Part shown: positions 1 to 9,959 of the stretch, piece by piece | How the letters are laid out: every line of letters begins with the position of its first letter | Numbering within the stretch: the first letter of the stretch is position 1 | The notes under the pieces: model-generated | Seen by the model: the letters and a program-made list of their open reading frames with translations, nothing else | Told to the model about the DNA's origin: nothing | The model's database searches: none | Position numbers and translations under genes: made by a program | Origin: Bacteroidaceae bacterium | Lineage (GTDB): Bacteria > Bacteroidota > Bacteroidia > Bacteroidales > Bacteroidaceae | Assembly (NCBI GenBank): GCA_017633615.1 | Contig: JAGBPB010000066.1 | Location: forward strand, 31,831-95,830 | Length of the DNA stretch: 64,000 nucleotides | Reading direction: 5' to 3'

Positions 1-977
1 TAACGGTTAAAATCATTACCTCCTGTCAGAGAGAGAGAATGGTTCTGTATAGGAGCGTTATGGTTGGTAGCCTCCTCAAGCCAGTTGGTACCGTTCCATG
101 TGCCGTTCTGGATCAGAGCATATTGAGTAGGAATCTCTTCGGTCCAGACATACTGTTTTGTACCCTGAATCTCATATGCCTTGTTGATTATCTCCATGTA
201 CTGCTTTGCATTCAGAGGAGTAACACCGTTGGTGTTGGGATTCTGGATACCGTAGTAGCCGTCATAAGAGATCTGAGTCTTACCTCCGGCCCTACCTTTC
301 TTAGTGGTTATAAGTATGACGCCGTTGGCAGCACGGGCACCGTAGATGGCACTTGATGCAGCATCCTTCAATACATCAACGCTCTCAATGTCATTAGGTG
401 AGAGTGATGTGATTGAACCGCCGGGGACATTGTCAATAACATACAGAGGTTCTGAATTACCGATGGTACCCATACCACGTATGGTAACCTTGTAACTTTC
501 ACCAGGCTGTCCTGAGTTAGAGGTGATGTTGATACCGGCTGCCTGGCTCTGAAGTGCGCCAAACACATCGACAGAATTTGTAGCAGCAATCTTGTCACCT
601 GACAGATTCACTGTTGAAGTAGTAACCAGCTTCTTACGCTGTGTACCATAACCTACCACAACCACCTCCTCAAGGAGTTCTGAATCCTCCTCAAGAGTAA
701 CGTTGATGGTTGTACGACCTCTTACGGGTTCCTTAACTGTTTGGTAACCCATGAATGAGAACTGGAGGGTTGCGTTTGATGCCACAGTAATGGTGTAATT
801 ACCATTAATGTCTGTAGCTGTACCGTTTGAAGTACCGGCTTCAGCTACAGCAGCGGCCATAAGAGGCTCACCTGCATCATCCTTAACCTGTCCCTTAACA
901 GTCACACTCTGTGCCCAGGCACAGACGGGCATAGCCATAGCCAGCAGTATGCCCACCACTTGTTTTTTGAGAATCAT
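1..977 (-). CDS. SusC/RagA-family TonB-dependent outer membrane receptor, 5' part (runs off left edge)
   Basis: Only the first 325 codons lie in the window; the gene continues past the left edge. Read on the minus strand from the ATG at 975-977, it begins with a signal peptide ending near VCAWAQ (residues 1-23). A carboxypeptidase-regulatory-like beta domain follows (about 25-100, with a DINGNYTI stretch). Next comes the SusC hallmark EEVVVVGYGTQRKK (about 103-116), then a TonB plug with VTIRGMGT (about 165-172) and a segment around 202-228 containing LKDAASSAIYGARAANG. These receptors form an outer membrane channel with a SusD-type lipoprotein lid and import glycans or other large nutrients. 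The partner and the substrate cannot be seen here. A near-consensus promoter lies upstream. Family assignment is firm. Confidence 0.93.
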   Translation of the reverse strand, partial: MILKKQVVGILLAMAMPVCAWAQSVTVKGQVKDDAGEPLMAAAVAEAGTSNGTATDINGNYTITVASNATLQFSFMGYQTVKEPVRGRTTINVTLEEDSELLEEVVVVGYGTQRKKLVTTSTVNLSGDKIAATNSVDVFGALQSQAAGINITSNSGQPGESYKVTIRGMGTIGNSEPLYVIDNVPGGSITSLSPNDIESVDVLKDAASSAIYGARAANGVILITTKKGRAGGKTQISYDGYYGIQNPNTNGVTPLNAKQYMEIINKAYEIQGTKQYVWTEEIPTQYALIQNGTWNGTNWLEEATNHNAPIQNHSLSLTGGNDFNR

Positions 978-1105
978 AAAAAGGATTAATTGTTAAACAT
1001 TATTGGTTATAAAAAAAGGATATTACAAGGGCAAACAGATTATTATCACTATAATAACATATTATTCAACTATCAACCAAAGGACTTGTTTTGCATAAGC
1101 AATTG

Positions 1106-1136
1106 CAAATATACATTAAATAATACGATACCCAAA
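1106..1136 (-). promoter_or_regulatory. Bacteroidetes-type promoter of the SusC-like gene
   Basis: On the minus strand a TTTG (-33 element, 1133-1136) is followed after 19 bp by TATATTTG (-7 element, 1106-1113). Both elements and the spacing fit the TTTG/TAnnTTTG consensus of Bacteroidetes primary sigma factor. The start of transcription should fall near 1100, giving a leader of roughly 120 nt before the SusC-like start codon. Confidence 0.7.
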
Positions 1137-1170
1137 AATATTAGTCACAAAAACTGCCATCTGAAAACAA

Positions 1171-1201
1171 GAAAGCGCCGGGATATAATCCTGACGCTTT
1201 C
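1171..1201 (-). terminator. Rho-independent terminator behind glgP
   Basis: A hairpin with a perfect outer stem GAAAGCG/CGCTTTC (1171-1177 with 1195-1201) and an inner GGAT/ATCC pairing lies 40 bp past the glgP stop codon. It has a T-rich tail in the minus direction (TTGTTTTC) and also TTTATT in the plus direction, so it may work both ways. It separates the glycogen operon from the SusC-like gene. Confidence 0.75.
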
Positions 1202-1241
1202 TTTATTGGGATATGTCAAAAAGCCCGCACGGGGCACTTGC

Positions 1242-3806
1242 TCAATAGAACCACTTCACGTAGCAGAAGTCCTGACGGTGAGGCAGGTCGGCATTCTTGG
1301 GATACATGCGGTATGCAACCTTGAATGAGCCCGGGAACTCGTTCTTGACGCAGCCGTGGAATGTGTAGAGGTTACCCTCATGCTTAACGAGCTCCAGCGG
1401 AACAACCTTCATGAGTTTCTCATTGCCATCGGAATCATAGCCCATGACAACCATCTCAATGCCTATGGCATCGTCCAGGCCCTTCTCATCAATCACATAC
1501 TCAGTATCATATACCTTGCCGGTCTCAAACAGACCCTGCTGGATAGATTCTGTCTTGTTGGAACTAACCACCTCAATCTGATCCCAGCGCTGAGCCACAA
1601 CCTCCTTCCAGGCTGCAATTTCCTTAGCCTTGGCGTAATCATTAGCCTGCAGCTGGTGTGAGCGCTCTGCCATCTTGTTGTAGAACTTGCTGAAGTAGTC
1701 ATCAAGCTGACGCTTCATTGTATAGTGAGGAGCAATCTGTGCTATTGAGTTCTTCATTGTCGACACCCAACCCTCAGAGATGCCCTCGGCGTTCTTGTTG
1801 TAATAGAGCGGCAGAATCTCATTCTCAAGGATGCTGTAGATGGTAGCGGCATCCAGCTGATCCTGATAAGCCTGGTTGTTGTATGTACGCTTATCAGTAA
1901 GAGCCCAACCGGCACCCTCACGATAACCCTCATACCACCATCCGTCAAGCACTGAGAAATTTACGACACCGTTCATCAGGGCCTTCTCACCCGATGTGCC
2001 CGATGCCTCCAGCGGACGTGTGGGAGTGTTCAGCCAAATATCAACGCCCGATACAAGACGGCGGGCCAGATGCATGTCATAGTTCTCCAGGAAGATGATC
2101 TTGCCCAGGAACTCCGGACGACGGCTGATGTCAATGATCTGCTTGATAAGTCCCTGGCCTGCACCATCATGCGGGTGAGCCTTACCGGTAAAGAAGAACT
2201 GTACCGGATAATTGGGGTTGTTCACTATCTTGGCCAGACGGTCCAGATCAGTAAAGAGCAGGTGAGCACGCTTGTAGGTGGCAAAACGGCGGCCAAAACC
2301 TATTGTAAGGGCATTGGGGTTGATCTTCTCCATCAGTGACATGATGCGTGAAGGATCACCCTGGTTCTTGAGCCAACTGTCCTTGAACTGTTTACGGATA
2401 AAATCAATGAGCTGCTTCTTAAGGTCATTGTGCAGATCCCAAACCACCTTGTCAGGCACCTTATAGATATCCTCCCACATTTTCTCATTTGACTGGTCCG
2501 AGAGGAAATTCTTGTCAAAATATTTCGCATAGAGCTGCTGCCACTCCTTGGCGGCCCAGGTAGGCATATGAACACCATTGGTTACATAACCTACGTGACT
2601 CTCCTCAGGATAGTAACCCTTCCAGATTCCGGAGAACATCTTCTTGGAAACCTCACCGTGCAGCCAACTAACGCCGTTAACCTCCTGGCAGGTGTTGCAT
2701 GCAAATGTTGACATGCAGAAACGTTCACCCGGATCACCCGGATTGGTGCGGCCCATATCCATCAGTTCACCCCAGCTTATGCCCAGTTGCTGTGCATATC
2801 CGCCCATGTACTTGCCGAACAGGCCCTCATCAAAATAGTCATGACCTGCGGGAACCGGAGTGTGAACGGTATAGAGTGATGATGCGCGAACCACCTCCAT
2901 AGCCTGGTTGAAGGTAAGACCCTGCTTTACGTACTGTGTCAGACGGTACAGGTTGCACAGGGCGGCGTGACCCTCATTGCAGTGGTAGATATCCTTCTTT
3001 ATACCCAGAGCCTCAAGGGTAAGCATACCGCCAATACCCAGCAGGATCTCCTGCTTCAGGCGGTTCTCCCAGTCACCGCCGTAAAGCTGTGATGTGATGG
3101 GGCGGTCATAATCACTGTTCATGTCAATATCGGTATCCATCAGATACAGAGGCACGCGGCCAACGTTTACCCTCCAGATAGCGGCATAAACGGTGTAGTT
3201 TATATAGGGAACAGACACTATCACGGGCTGACCGTTCATGTCATACACGCGCTCTATTGGCAGAGTGTTGAAATCCAGCGGCTCATAATTGGCTATCTGC
3301 TGACCGTCCATGGAGAGGGTCTGTGTAAAATAGCCGTGGCGGTACAGGAAGCCTACGCCTACCATATCAACGTTGCTGTCACTGGCCTCCTTCATGTAGT
3401 CACCTGCCAGCACACCCAGACCGCCTGAGTAGATCTTGAGCACGTGAGTCAGACCGTACTCCATGCAGAAGTAGGCTACTGACGGACGCTGAGCATCGGG
3501 TTTAACGTCTATATATTTGCGGAATTTGTCATAAATGGCATTCATCTTGTCCAGGAAAATCTGATCCTTGGACAGTTCCTCCAGCCTGTCATAACCCAGG
3601 CTCTGGAGCATCAAGATAGGATTGTGGCGCACCTTTGTCCACATTTCGGGGTCAATCTCCTTGAACAGGGCCTTAGCGTCCTCGTTCCATACCCACCAAA
3701 TGTTGTGTGCCAACTCGTCAAGTTTCTGCAAGGCCTCCGGTACACTTGATTTCACATAAAAATCACGCCATGAGGGCTGATTTGAATTGCTTGCTTTAAT
3801 CTTCAT
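1242..3806 (-). CDS. glgP: Alpha-glucan (glycogen) phosphorylase
   Basis: The 854-residue product is a GT35-type alpha-glucan phosphorylase of the form common in Bacteroidetes. It releases glucose 1-phosphate from the non-reducing ends of glycogen with inorganic phosphate, using pyridoxal phosphate, in the cytoplasm. The N-terminal ~110 residues match the DUF3417-type extension of this subfamily ([11 protein letters not shown]), followed by FCMEYGL and [10 protein letters not shown] near residue 130. The cofactor site is [14 protein letters not shown], with Lys608 as the expected pyridoxal phosphate lysine. The subfamily has SGEK where the classical enzyme has GNMK. The ATG lies 26 bp after the glycogen synthase stop, so the two genes form an operon for glycogen build-up and mobilisation. 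Confidence 0.95.
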   Translation of the reverse strand: MKIKASNSNQPSWRDFYVKSSVPEALQKLDELAHNIWWVWNEDAKALFKEIDPEMWTKVRHNPILMLQSLGYDRLEELSKDQIFLDKMNAIYDKFRKYIDVKPDAQRPSVAYFCMEYGLTHVLKIYSGGLGVLAGDYMKEASDSNVDMVGVGFLYRHGYFTQTLSMDGQQIANYEPLDFNTLPIERVYDMNGQPVIVSVPYINYTVYAAIWRVNVGRVPLYLMDTDIDMNSDYDRPITSQLYGGDWENRLKQEILLGIGGMLTLEALGIKKDIYHCNEGHAALCNLYRLTQYVKQGLTFNQAMEVVRASSLYTVHTPVPAGHDYFDEGLFGKYMGGYAQQLGISWGELMDMGRTNPGDPGERFCMSTFACNTCQEVNGVSWLHGEVSKKMFSGIWKGYYPEESHVGYVTNGVHMPTWAAKEWQQLYAKYFDKNFLSDQSNEKMWEDIYKVPDKVVWDLHNDLKKQLIDFIRKQFKDSWLKNQGDPSRIMSLMEKINPNALTIGFGRRFATYKRAHLLFTDLDRLAKIVNNPNYPVQFFFTGKAHPHDGAGQGLIKQIIDISRRPEFLGKIIFLENYDMHLARRLVSGVDIWLNTPTRPLEASGTSGEKALMNGVVNFSVLDGWWYEGYREGAGWALTDKRTYNNQAYQDQLDAATIYSILENEILPLYYNKNAEGISEGWVSTMKNSIAQIAPHYTMKRQLDDYFSKFYNKMAERSHQLQANDYAKAKEIAAWKEVVAQRWDQIEVVSSNKTESIQQGLFETGKVYDTEYVIDEKGLDDAIGIEMVVMGYDSDGNEKLMKVVPLELVKHEGNLYTFHGCVKNEFPGSFKVAYRMYPKNADLPHRQDFCYVKWFY

Positions 3807-3832
3807 ATATCTAGTATCAAATATGTTCGTTA

Positions 3833-5506
3833 TCAGTTATTCTCGTTAATCTTGTTCCAAGTCTTCTCTACCGCAAAATTGTACGCCTCAAGGTAGTATT
3901 TGATGAAATGCTTCCAGAGAGCCTGCTGTGCAATTTTGCCGGCTTTCTCACGGGTAGTCTCACGCTGTCGGAAATCCATCTCCACCCATTTCAGTATCTG
4001 GTTGCTGATATCGGCGGCAGCCTCATTCCAGTTGCTGTCAGTGCGATGTACCACCTTCACACCATCCTCCAGTTCAGCATCGCGCCCAAGCAGCGTGTTC
4101 ACCCACAGGCCGAATCCCGCCAGGTCCGATGTCACCGTAGGCACCCGGAATGCAGCGCTCTCAAGCGGAGTGTAGCCCCAAGGCTCGTAGTATGACGGGA
4201 ACACAGCCAGATCCTGCCCAATGAGCAGGTCATAATATGTCTTGTTGAAGATGCCGTCATTTCCGTCCAGATAGCACGGTACGAACAGCACCTTTATATT
4301 ATCCTCAGGAGCATTACGGAATCCCATCCCCTGCAGAGTGTAGATGACCTTATCCTCACCCATATTGTGCAGCCAGTGCGTGGTGAGAGGCATCGGCAGA
4401 GGCTCTTTGCCTGCATCCTTCATCATGACACGGTCCTGCAGGTCGCGGCGGGGCTCCATCACCCAAGCCGGAACATTTATCAGTGCCAGTATATGCGCAC
4501 CGCCGGTCTTGCCGCTGTCACGCAACTCACGCATGGACTCCAGGAACAGGTCTATACCCTTGTTGCGGAACTCATATCGGCCTCCGGTGGCCAGGATTAC
4601 GGTCTCATCATCCCACTCCGTACCGAACAGCTTGTTTGCAACAGAAAGGATCGTGCGGCGGGCCTCACAGCGGGCTGTATCAAACTTATCCGGAGCAGGC
4701 AGGAAACCGTCCTCAAAACCGTTCACGGTAACCACATCGGGAGTCTTGTCCAGCAGCTGGGTGCACTCACGGGCGGTAATATCGCTCACCGTAGTGAAGC
4801 AATCCACCTGGTGGGCGGTCTGCTTCTCAACAGAGTGCTTGGACTCCATGTTCAGCTCACGCGCCATCTGGTCACCGTTGTAACCGTCAAAGAACTCATA
4901 GAGAGCCTTGCCGTTACCGCATATGGAGCGGCCTATTGACGTGGCGTGAGTGGTAAATACCGTCGATATCTGCGGGATGAAATGCTTCAGGAACAATGCG
5001 CCCAGACCGGTCATCCACTCATGTGCATGATAGACCACCACATCATTGGGCCCGATATTGAAGTTGTAAAAGCTTTTTACCACCATAGCTGCGGTGTATG
5101 AGAACATTGAAGCCTCATCATAATCACCGTAAGCATGCATGGAATCAACCTTGAACAGCTCCCATGCCCGGCCGTAAATGCTGTTCTTCATTGAATAGTT
5201 GGCCATGAAATCCACCAGAATCACGATAGGACGGCCCGGAACATTCCAGTAACCTGTGCGCACCGGAATGCCATCAGTATCGCGTGCGTAATCCTTCCAC
5301 AGATCATACAGCGATTTATCCTCAATAAACAGCGGATTGTTCTTGCCCTCCCAGAGATCAGGGCCTACGTAAATAAGTGTGGCGCCACTCTCCTCCTTGA
5401 GCGTCTTGGCCTGGGTGGAGAGTACCGTATAGATGCCTCCAATCTTGTTGCAGACCTCCCAGCTCACGGAAAATATAAAGCTTGGTTTCCTCTTGGCACT
5501 ACCCAT
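3833..5506 (-). CDS. Glycogen synthase, GT3 (eukaryotic-like) family
   Basis: The product (557 residues from the ATG at 5504-5506) transfers glucose from a nucleotide sugar to the growing alpha-1,4-glucan. The N-terminus [17 protein letters not shown] (about 15-31) is the signature of GT3 glycogen synthases, the type found in animals, fungi and Bacteroidetes, rather than of GT5 GlgA. HAHEWMTG and an E-x7-E pair in [12 protein letters not shown] (Glu441 and Glu449) mark the catalytic C-terminal Rossmann domain. An upstream in-frame TTG (5536) overlaps the promoter -7 box, so it cannot be the start. The ATG has GAAAGG five bases upstream. The gene is followed closely by glgP. Confidence 0.93.
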   Translation of the reverse strand: MGSAKRKPSFIFSVSWEVCNKIGGIYTVLSTQAKTLKEESGATLIYVGPDLWEGKNNPLFIEDKSLYDLWKDYARDTDGIPVRTGYWNVPGRPIVILVDFMANYSMKNSIYGRAWELFKVDSMHAYGDYDEASMFSYTAAMVVKSFYNFNIGPNDVVVYHAHEWMTGLGALFLKHFIPQISTVFTTHATSIGRSICGNGKALYEFFDGYNGDQMARELNMESKHSVEKQTAHQVDCFTTVSDITARECTQLLDKTPDVVTVNGFEDGFLPAPDKFDTARCEARRTILSVANKLFGTEWDDETVILATGGRYEFRNKGIDLFLESMRELRDSGKTGGAHILALINVPAWVMEPRRDLQDRVMMKDAGKEPLPMPLTTHWLHNMGEDKVIYTLQGMGFRNAPEDNIKVLFVPCYLDGNDGIFNKTYYDLLIGQDLAVFPSYYEPWGYTPLESAAFRVPTVTSDLAGFGLWVNTLLGRDAELEDGVKVVHRTDSNWNEAAADISNQILKWVEMDFRQRETTREKAGKIAQQALWKHFIKYYLEAYNFAVEKTWNKINENN

Positions 5507-5533
5507 AATCCTTTCTATCAGATTTTCAGGCTG

Positions 5534-5541
5534 CAAAGTTA
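5534..5541 (-). promoter_or_regulatory. -7 promoter element of the glycogen operon
   Basis: TAACTTTG on the minus strand matches TAnnTTTG exactly and lies about 28 bp before the glycogen synthase ATG. No good TTTG was found at -33, where the sequence belongs to the terminator hairpin of the ATPase operon. The predicted start of transcription is near 5529, giving a leader of about 20-25 nt. Confidence 0.55.
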
Positions 5542-5546
5542 CGATA

Positions 5547-5582
5547 AAAAAACGTCTTGCGTTTTTTCACAAGACGTTTTTT
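5547..5582 (-). terminator. Rho-independent terminator of the V-type ATPase operon
   Basis: A perfect 13-bp stem AAAAAACGTCTTG/CAAGACGTTTTTT (5547-5559 with 5570-5582) encloses a 10-nt loop and ends in a T run in the minus direction. It lies about 30 bp beyond the atpK stop codon and directly abuts the promoter of the glycogen operon. Confidence 0.85.
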
Positions 5583-5614
5583 TAATTGTCAATTTTCAAT
5601 TCTCACCTCTCAAT

Positions 5615-6079
<465 letters not shown>

Positions 6080-7909
6080 TTAATTTGTTATTTTAAACGG
6101 TTTATACTCCATTCCGCCGCCAGCGTAGCCCGCATTCTTGAAGAACTCCACGAACGTGAGTCGCATGGGGTGAACAATGGCGCCCAGAATGTTCATAAAT
6201 ATGTTCAGAGCATGACCAATCACGAATATGAGCACCATAACGATGAATCCTGCAACGGGATTATCGGGTTTCATACCCACAGCCATGCTGTTGAATACGT
6301 TTGCCAGAATACCGCCGGAGAGGCCCAGAGCGAACAGACGCACGTATGAGAGTACGTCGCCCAGCAGGCCTGTAGCCATATTGTAGGTATCCCAAAGCCC
6401 TAAGCCGATGTTCAGCAGCGGGTTCTTGCCCGGGCTGTTGAACAGGAATATGAGCACTGCAGCAACGATGAGAATACCCATTATCAGCGGGCTCTTGAAA
6501 TCAAGACCAGCCAGAGCAGCCACACCTATAGTGATAAGCAGTACGAGCCAGCCTATAGTGCTCAGTGCATACTTGAAACCGCACTGAATAGCCAGGTTCA
6601 CGGCCTTGATTCCCATACCGAACAGGATCTGAACCACGCCTATGCACAGTGAAACCGTGAACATGGTGGAGTTATCGGTATAGAGGATGCCCTTCATCTT
6701 CTGTATGAACGGAATATCCAGATCATACATATTGAATCCGAAGAAGGTACCTGAAAGCAGTCCGCAGAGCATCGTACTTGCGCCGAACAGTACCACCAGC
6801 CACTTTGAGAAATTGGGGTTGATAAGCTGGAACAGCTTTGTGAATATGGGCAGAGCCACAATCATAAGCAGTCCGTAACCCGTATCGCCCAGGCAGAGGC
6901 CGAAGAAGAGCATAAAGAACGGCGCAAAGAAAAGCGTCAGATCCAGTTCCTGATAAGTGGGCAGCATGTAGAGCTTGGTAAGCGGTTCAAACAGCTTAGC
7001 GAACTTATTGTTACTAAGCTGGATAGGAATATCATCATCCGGTGTGGGATCCGATACGTCATAGAACACGCCTCTCATATCCAGAGCACTGCAGGTCTCA
7101 TCAATCTGAGCGGCGGGAGCCCAGCCCTCAAGCAAGAGCAGATGGTCTGCGGCAAGCTTTTCACCGGTAAGGCGCACGCGGCTGAAATCAATCTTACTGT
7201 CCAGTTCGGCAATGGCTTTCTCCAGAACAGGCACGCCCTGAGCAGCCAGCTGAGCCTTCTTAACAGGAACGGCATCGATGGCCTTACGGGTCTTATCTAT
7301 ATCGGCATCAATTGATGAGAGCGACATTTGCGGCAGATGAACCTGCTCAGCATCAATATCGGGCACCACATCAGCATGGGTAAGCGTTACAAAGTTCACC
7401 TTCTGCTTGTCACGCAGTATCTCTATGGCGCCGTACTCCTGCACCCACTCGTCGCGGAACGCACGGAGCGGACAACTGTAGAAACGCATCTTATATCCGG
7501 CTTTTTCAAGACGCTCCACATCTTCAGGATTGAAATCGCCCCAAGGCAGCAGCTGTGCGCGGTCGCGGTTAAGTACCTGCAGCACCTGATCCTGCACCAC
7601 CTTCTCAGCCTCAAGGATATCAAATCTTTCCAAAACTTTGGCCGGCGTATCAAACGCAAAGTTCTTGAGAGCGTCATTTCCGTACTCCTTAGCGGCATCC
7701 TGGTTCTGATTGGCGTAAGCCTCAAGTTCCCTCAGAGCGTTCTTGCATCGGCCCAAGAGAGCTATATCCTCCTGCAGAGCAGCATCCTGAACGGCACCCT
7801 GCTGCTTTTGGATAACGTGAACCACGCCCAGAGAGCGCAAGTGCTCCAGGAACTGTTCATACTCCCCGCTATGAATCAGGAAGGTGAGTTTTTTCATCTT
7901 TGTAATCAT
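6080..7909 (-). CDS. atpI: V-type ATPase subunit I (stator membrane subunit)
   Basis: The 609-residue product has a soluble, partly coiled N-terminal half (about 1-310) and a C-terminal half with about seven or eight membrane helices, starting near LTLFFAPFFMLFFG. This is the layout of subunit I/a, which forms the ion half-channels next to the K ring and anchors the peripheral stalk. The segment around GLLGDVLSYVRLFALGLSGG contains the arginine expected to face the rotor glutamate. The start overlaps the end of atpD by 4 bp (ATGA), which points to translational coupling. A second Met four residues on (MKKLTFLIHSG) is an alternative start. Confidence 0.93.
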   Translation of the reverse strand: MITKMKKLTFLIHSGEYEQFLEHLRSLGVVHVIQKQQGAVQDAALQEDIALLGRCKNALRELEAYANQNQDAAKEYGNDALKNFAFDTPAKVLERFDILEAEKVVQDQVLQVLNRDRAQLLPWGDFNPEDVERLEKAGYKMRFYSCPLRAFRDEWVQEYGAIEILRDKQKVNFVTLTHADVVPDIDAEQVHLPQMSLSSIDADIDKTRKAIDAVPVKKAQLAAQGVPVLEKAIAELDSKIDFSRVRLTGEKLAADHLLLLEGWAPAAQIDETCSALDMRGVFYDVSDPTPDDDIPIQLSNNKFAKLFEPLTKLYMLPTYQELDLTLFFAPFFMLFFGLCLGDTGYGLLMIVALPIFTKLFQLINPNFSKWLVVLFGASTMLCGLLSGTFFGFNMYDLDIPFIQKMKGILYTDNSTMFTVSLCIGVVQILFGMGIKAVNLAIQCGFKYALSTIGWLVLLITIGVAALAGLDFKSPLIMGILIVAAVLIFLFNSPGKNPLLNIGLGLWDTYNMATGLLGDVLSYVRLFALGLSGGILANVFNSMAVGMKPDNPVAGFIVMVLIFVIGHALNIFMNILGAIVHPMRLTFVEFFKNAGYAGGGMEYKPFKITN

Positions 7910-8529
7910 ACGCGGGCCTCCTCCTCTTCTTTTTCAGCTTCACGGCGCTCAAGCAGAGACTTAAGGATCTTCTGGCTTGACTTGCTGAGGTTCTCCTCAT
8001 CCTCCATGAAGCGCTTTATCTTACGTATGGCATCCTCATAGCCCGGAATCTGCACCTTCTCAAAAAGATTCACCTTCTGGGTGGTCTTCTTGCGGGCTTT
8101 CTCCAGCAGGGCCAGCTTAGCGGTGGTAAACTCCACCAGGATAGCATCATGCGCCAACCCCTGCAGTATGTTTATGCCGTCATAATACCATTTAGGCTGA
8201 CTGAACAGACTGAACTGTGCAACCTCAAACTCAACCTCATCAAGCACCGGAATACGCGTACCGGCAATCTTGCGCACGGTCAGATGCACATCCTTGACGC
8301 GCACCAGACCCGGGTTGAACTCGTTCCACAGGGCGAACATGGAGTCATACTTGCCAATACCCTCCTCCAGTTCAGCCTCCAGACGCACCAGGTCATCCTT
8401 ACATTTCTTCACCTCCATACGCAGCGCACTCTCCTTGCTCTTGATGATAGGCAGGGTACGCTTACGCACTTTCAGCTGCTTCTCCAACTGCTGAAGTGAA
8501 GTCTTGTTATATTGGAACTTTATCGCCAT
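7906..8529 (-). CDS. atpD: V-type ATPase subunit D (central stalk)
   Basis: The 207-residue product begins MAIKFQYNKTSLQQLEKQLK and is rich in long charged helices at both ends, as in subunit D, which forms the antiparallel coiled-coil shaft that turns inside the A3B3 head. Length is normal for the family. The stop codon overlaps the atpI start by 4 bp. An intergenic inverted repeat separates it from atpB, which is the only gap of note between the catalytic and the shaft genes. Confidence 0.92.
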   Translation of the reverse strand: MAIKFQYNKTSLQQLEKQLKVRKRTLPIIKSKESALRMEVKKCKDDLVRLEAELEEGIGKYDSMFALWNEFNPGLVRVKDVHLTVRKIAGTRIPVLDEVEFEVAQFSLFSQPKWYYDGINILQGLAHDAILVEFTTAKLALLEKARKKTTQKVNLFEKVQIPGYEDAIRKIKRFMEDEENLSKSSQKILKSLLERREAEKEEEEARV

Positions 8530-8544
8530 TTCTTATTTTACTTT

Positions 8545-8627
8545 GGCGTTGGCTTTGGCATTGGCTACCATGCGGTGCGTGGCTTTCGGACCATAGGTCC
8601 GCTTTAAGGCCAACGCCAATGCCAACG
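8545..8627. repeat. Intergenic inverted repeat between atpB and atpD
   Basis: The 98-bp gap holds two arms made of GGC/GCC-rich hexamers: GTTGGCTTTGGCATTGGC at 8548-8565 and, inverted, GCCAACGCCAATGCCAAC at 8609-8626 (16 of 18 positions pair). Inside is a second perfect hairpin GGACC/GGTCC (8588-8600). The right arm touches the atpB stop codon. It looks like a small palindromic insertion or an mRNA-stabilising hairpin. It lacks a T run, so it is not an obvious terminator. Confidence 0.6.
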
Positions 8628-9947
8628 TTATTTGGGCCAGTATTGTTCTACCAATGCGGCCTTGATGTTCACTTCATCGGGCTTGAAGTACTTGGCAAAG
8701 AGGGCCCATGTAACATCAAGCATCTCAGTGGTGTCAAGGTTCACGTCAATGGCCAACAGTTTCTCGCTATAGTCATGTGCAAAGTCAAGAGCACGCTGGT
8801 CATAATCAGTCAGGTCAAAACCGTTCTCCACCTTGGTCTTGGCATTCGATGCATCAGCATACAGACGCACGGCAGCGTTCATAACCTGCGGATGGTCGGC
8901 ACGTGTCTTCTTACCGTTAACCAACTGTTTCAAGCGGGAGAGTGAACGGAACGGATCCACGATAACCTTACCAATATCACTGTCGCGGCGCAGGAACAAC
9001 TGACCCTCAGTGATGTAACCCGTATTATCAGGCACAGCGTGAGTGATATCGCCACCGGACAGGGTTGTCACAGCGATGATTGTGATTGAACCGCCGCTTG
9101 GGAACTGCACAGCCTTCTCATAAATCTTGGCCAGGTCAGAGTAAAGTGAACCAGGCATAGAGTCCTTTGAAGGAATCTGGTCCATACGGTTACTTACAAT
9201 AGCCAGAGCATCAGCATATGATGTCATATCACTGAGCAGCACCAGCACCTTCTCATCCTTCTGAACGGCAAAGTACTCAGCTGCGGTAAGAGCCATATCG
9301 GGCACCAGCAGACGCTCTACGGCAGGGTCCTCAGTGGTGTTCATGAAACCTATGATACGGTCCATTGCACCGGCGTTTGAGAAGACGTTCTTAAAGTAGA
9401 GGTAGTCATCATTGGTCATACCCATACCGCCCAGGATAATCTTATCAGCCTTGGCACGCATGGCCACGGTAGCCATAACCTGGTTGAACGGCTGGTCCGG
9501 GTCTGCAAAGAACGGAATCTTCTGGCCTGATACCAATGTATTGTTAAGGTCGATACCTGCAATACCGGTTGCAATCAGTTCTGAAGGCTGTTTACGGCGC
9601 ACGGGGTTCACTGACGGGCCGCCTATCTCAACCTCCTGACCCTCAACGGCAGGACCGCCGTCGATAGGATCACCGTATGCGTTGAAGAATCGGCCGCTCA
9701 GGCTCTCGCTAACTTTCAAGCTAGGAGCCTTACCCATGAACACAACCTCAGCGTTAGTGGGGATACCGCCGGTACCCTCAAACACCTGCAGGGTAACATC
9801 ATTACCCACAATCTTAACCACCTGAGCCAGACGGCCGTCTATAACAGCCAGCTCATCATAACCAACACCCTCAGCCTTGAGTGAGCAAGTAGCCTTTGTA
9901 ATCTGGCTGATCTTGGTATAAATCTTTTGGAATGCCTTTGTTGTCAT
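8628..9947 (-). CDS. atpB: V-type ATPase subunit B (non-catalytic head subunit)
   Basis: The 439-residue product aligns with regulatory B subunits of V/A-type ATPases. It has an N-terminal beta barrel, then GRFFNAYGDPIDGGP (near 85-100), SGQKIPFFADPDQPFN where catalytic subunits would have a P-loop, and LLSDMTSYADAL and TLSGGDITHAVPDNTGYITEGQ further on. The lack of a Walker A GxxxxGKT fits the non-catalytic role. Three copies alternate with subunit A in the head. The gene lies 12 bp after atpA. Confidence 0.95.
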   Translation of the reverse strand: MTTKAFQKIYTKISQITKATCSLKAEGVGYDELAVIDGRLAQVVKIVGNDVTLQVFEGTGGIPTNAEVVFMGKAPSLKVSESLSGRFFNAYGDPIDGGPAVEGQEVEIGGPSVNPVRRKQPSELIATGIAGIDLNNTLVSGQKIPFFADPDQPFNQVMATVAMRAKADKIILGGMGMTNDDYLYFKNVFSNAGAMDRIIGFMNTTEDPAVERLLVPDMALTAAEYFAVQKDEKVLVLLSDMTSYADALAIVSNRMDQIPSKDSMPGSLYSDLAKIYEKAVQFPSGGSITIIAVTTLSGGDITHAVPDNTGYITEGQLFLRRDSDIGKVIVDPFRSLSRLKQLVNGKKTRADHPQVMNAAVRLYADASNAKTKVENGFDLTDYDQRALDFAHDYSEKLLAIDVNLDTTEMLDVTWALFAKYFKPDEVNIKAALVEQYWPK

Positions 9948-9959
9948 AGCTGCAGTGGG

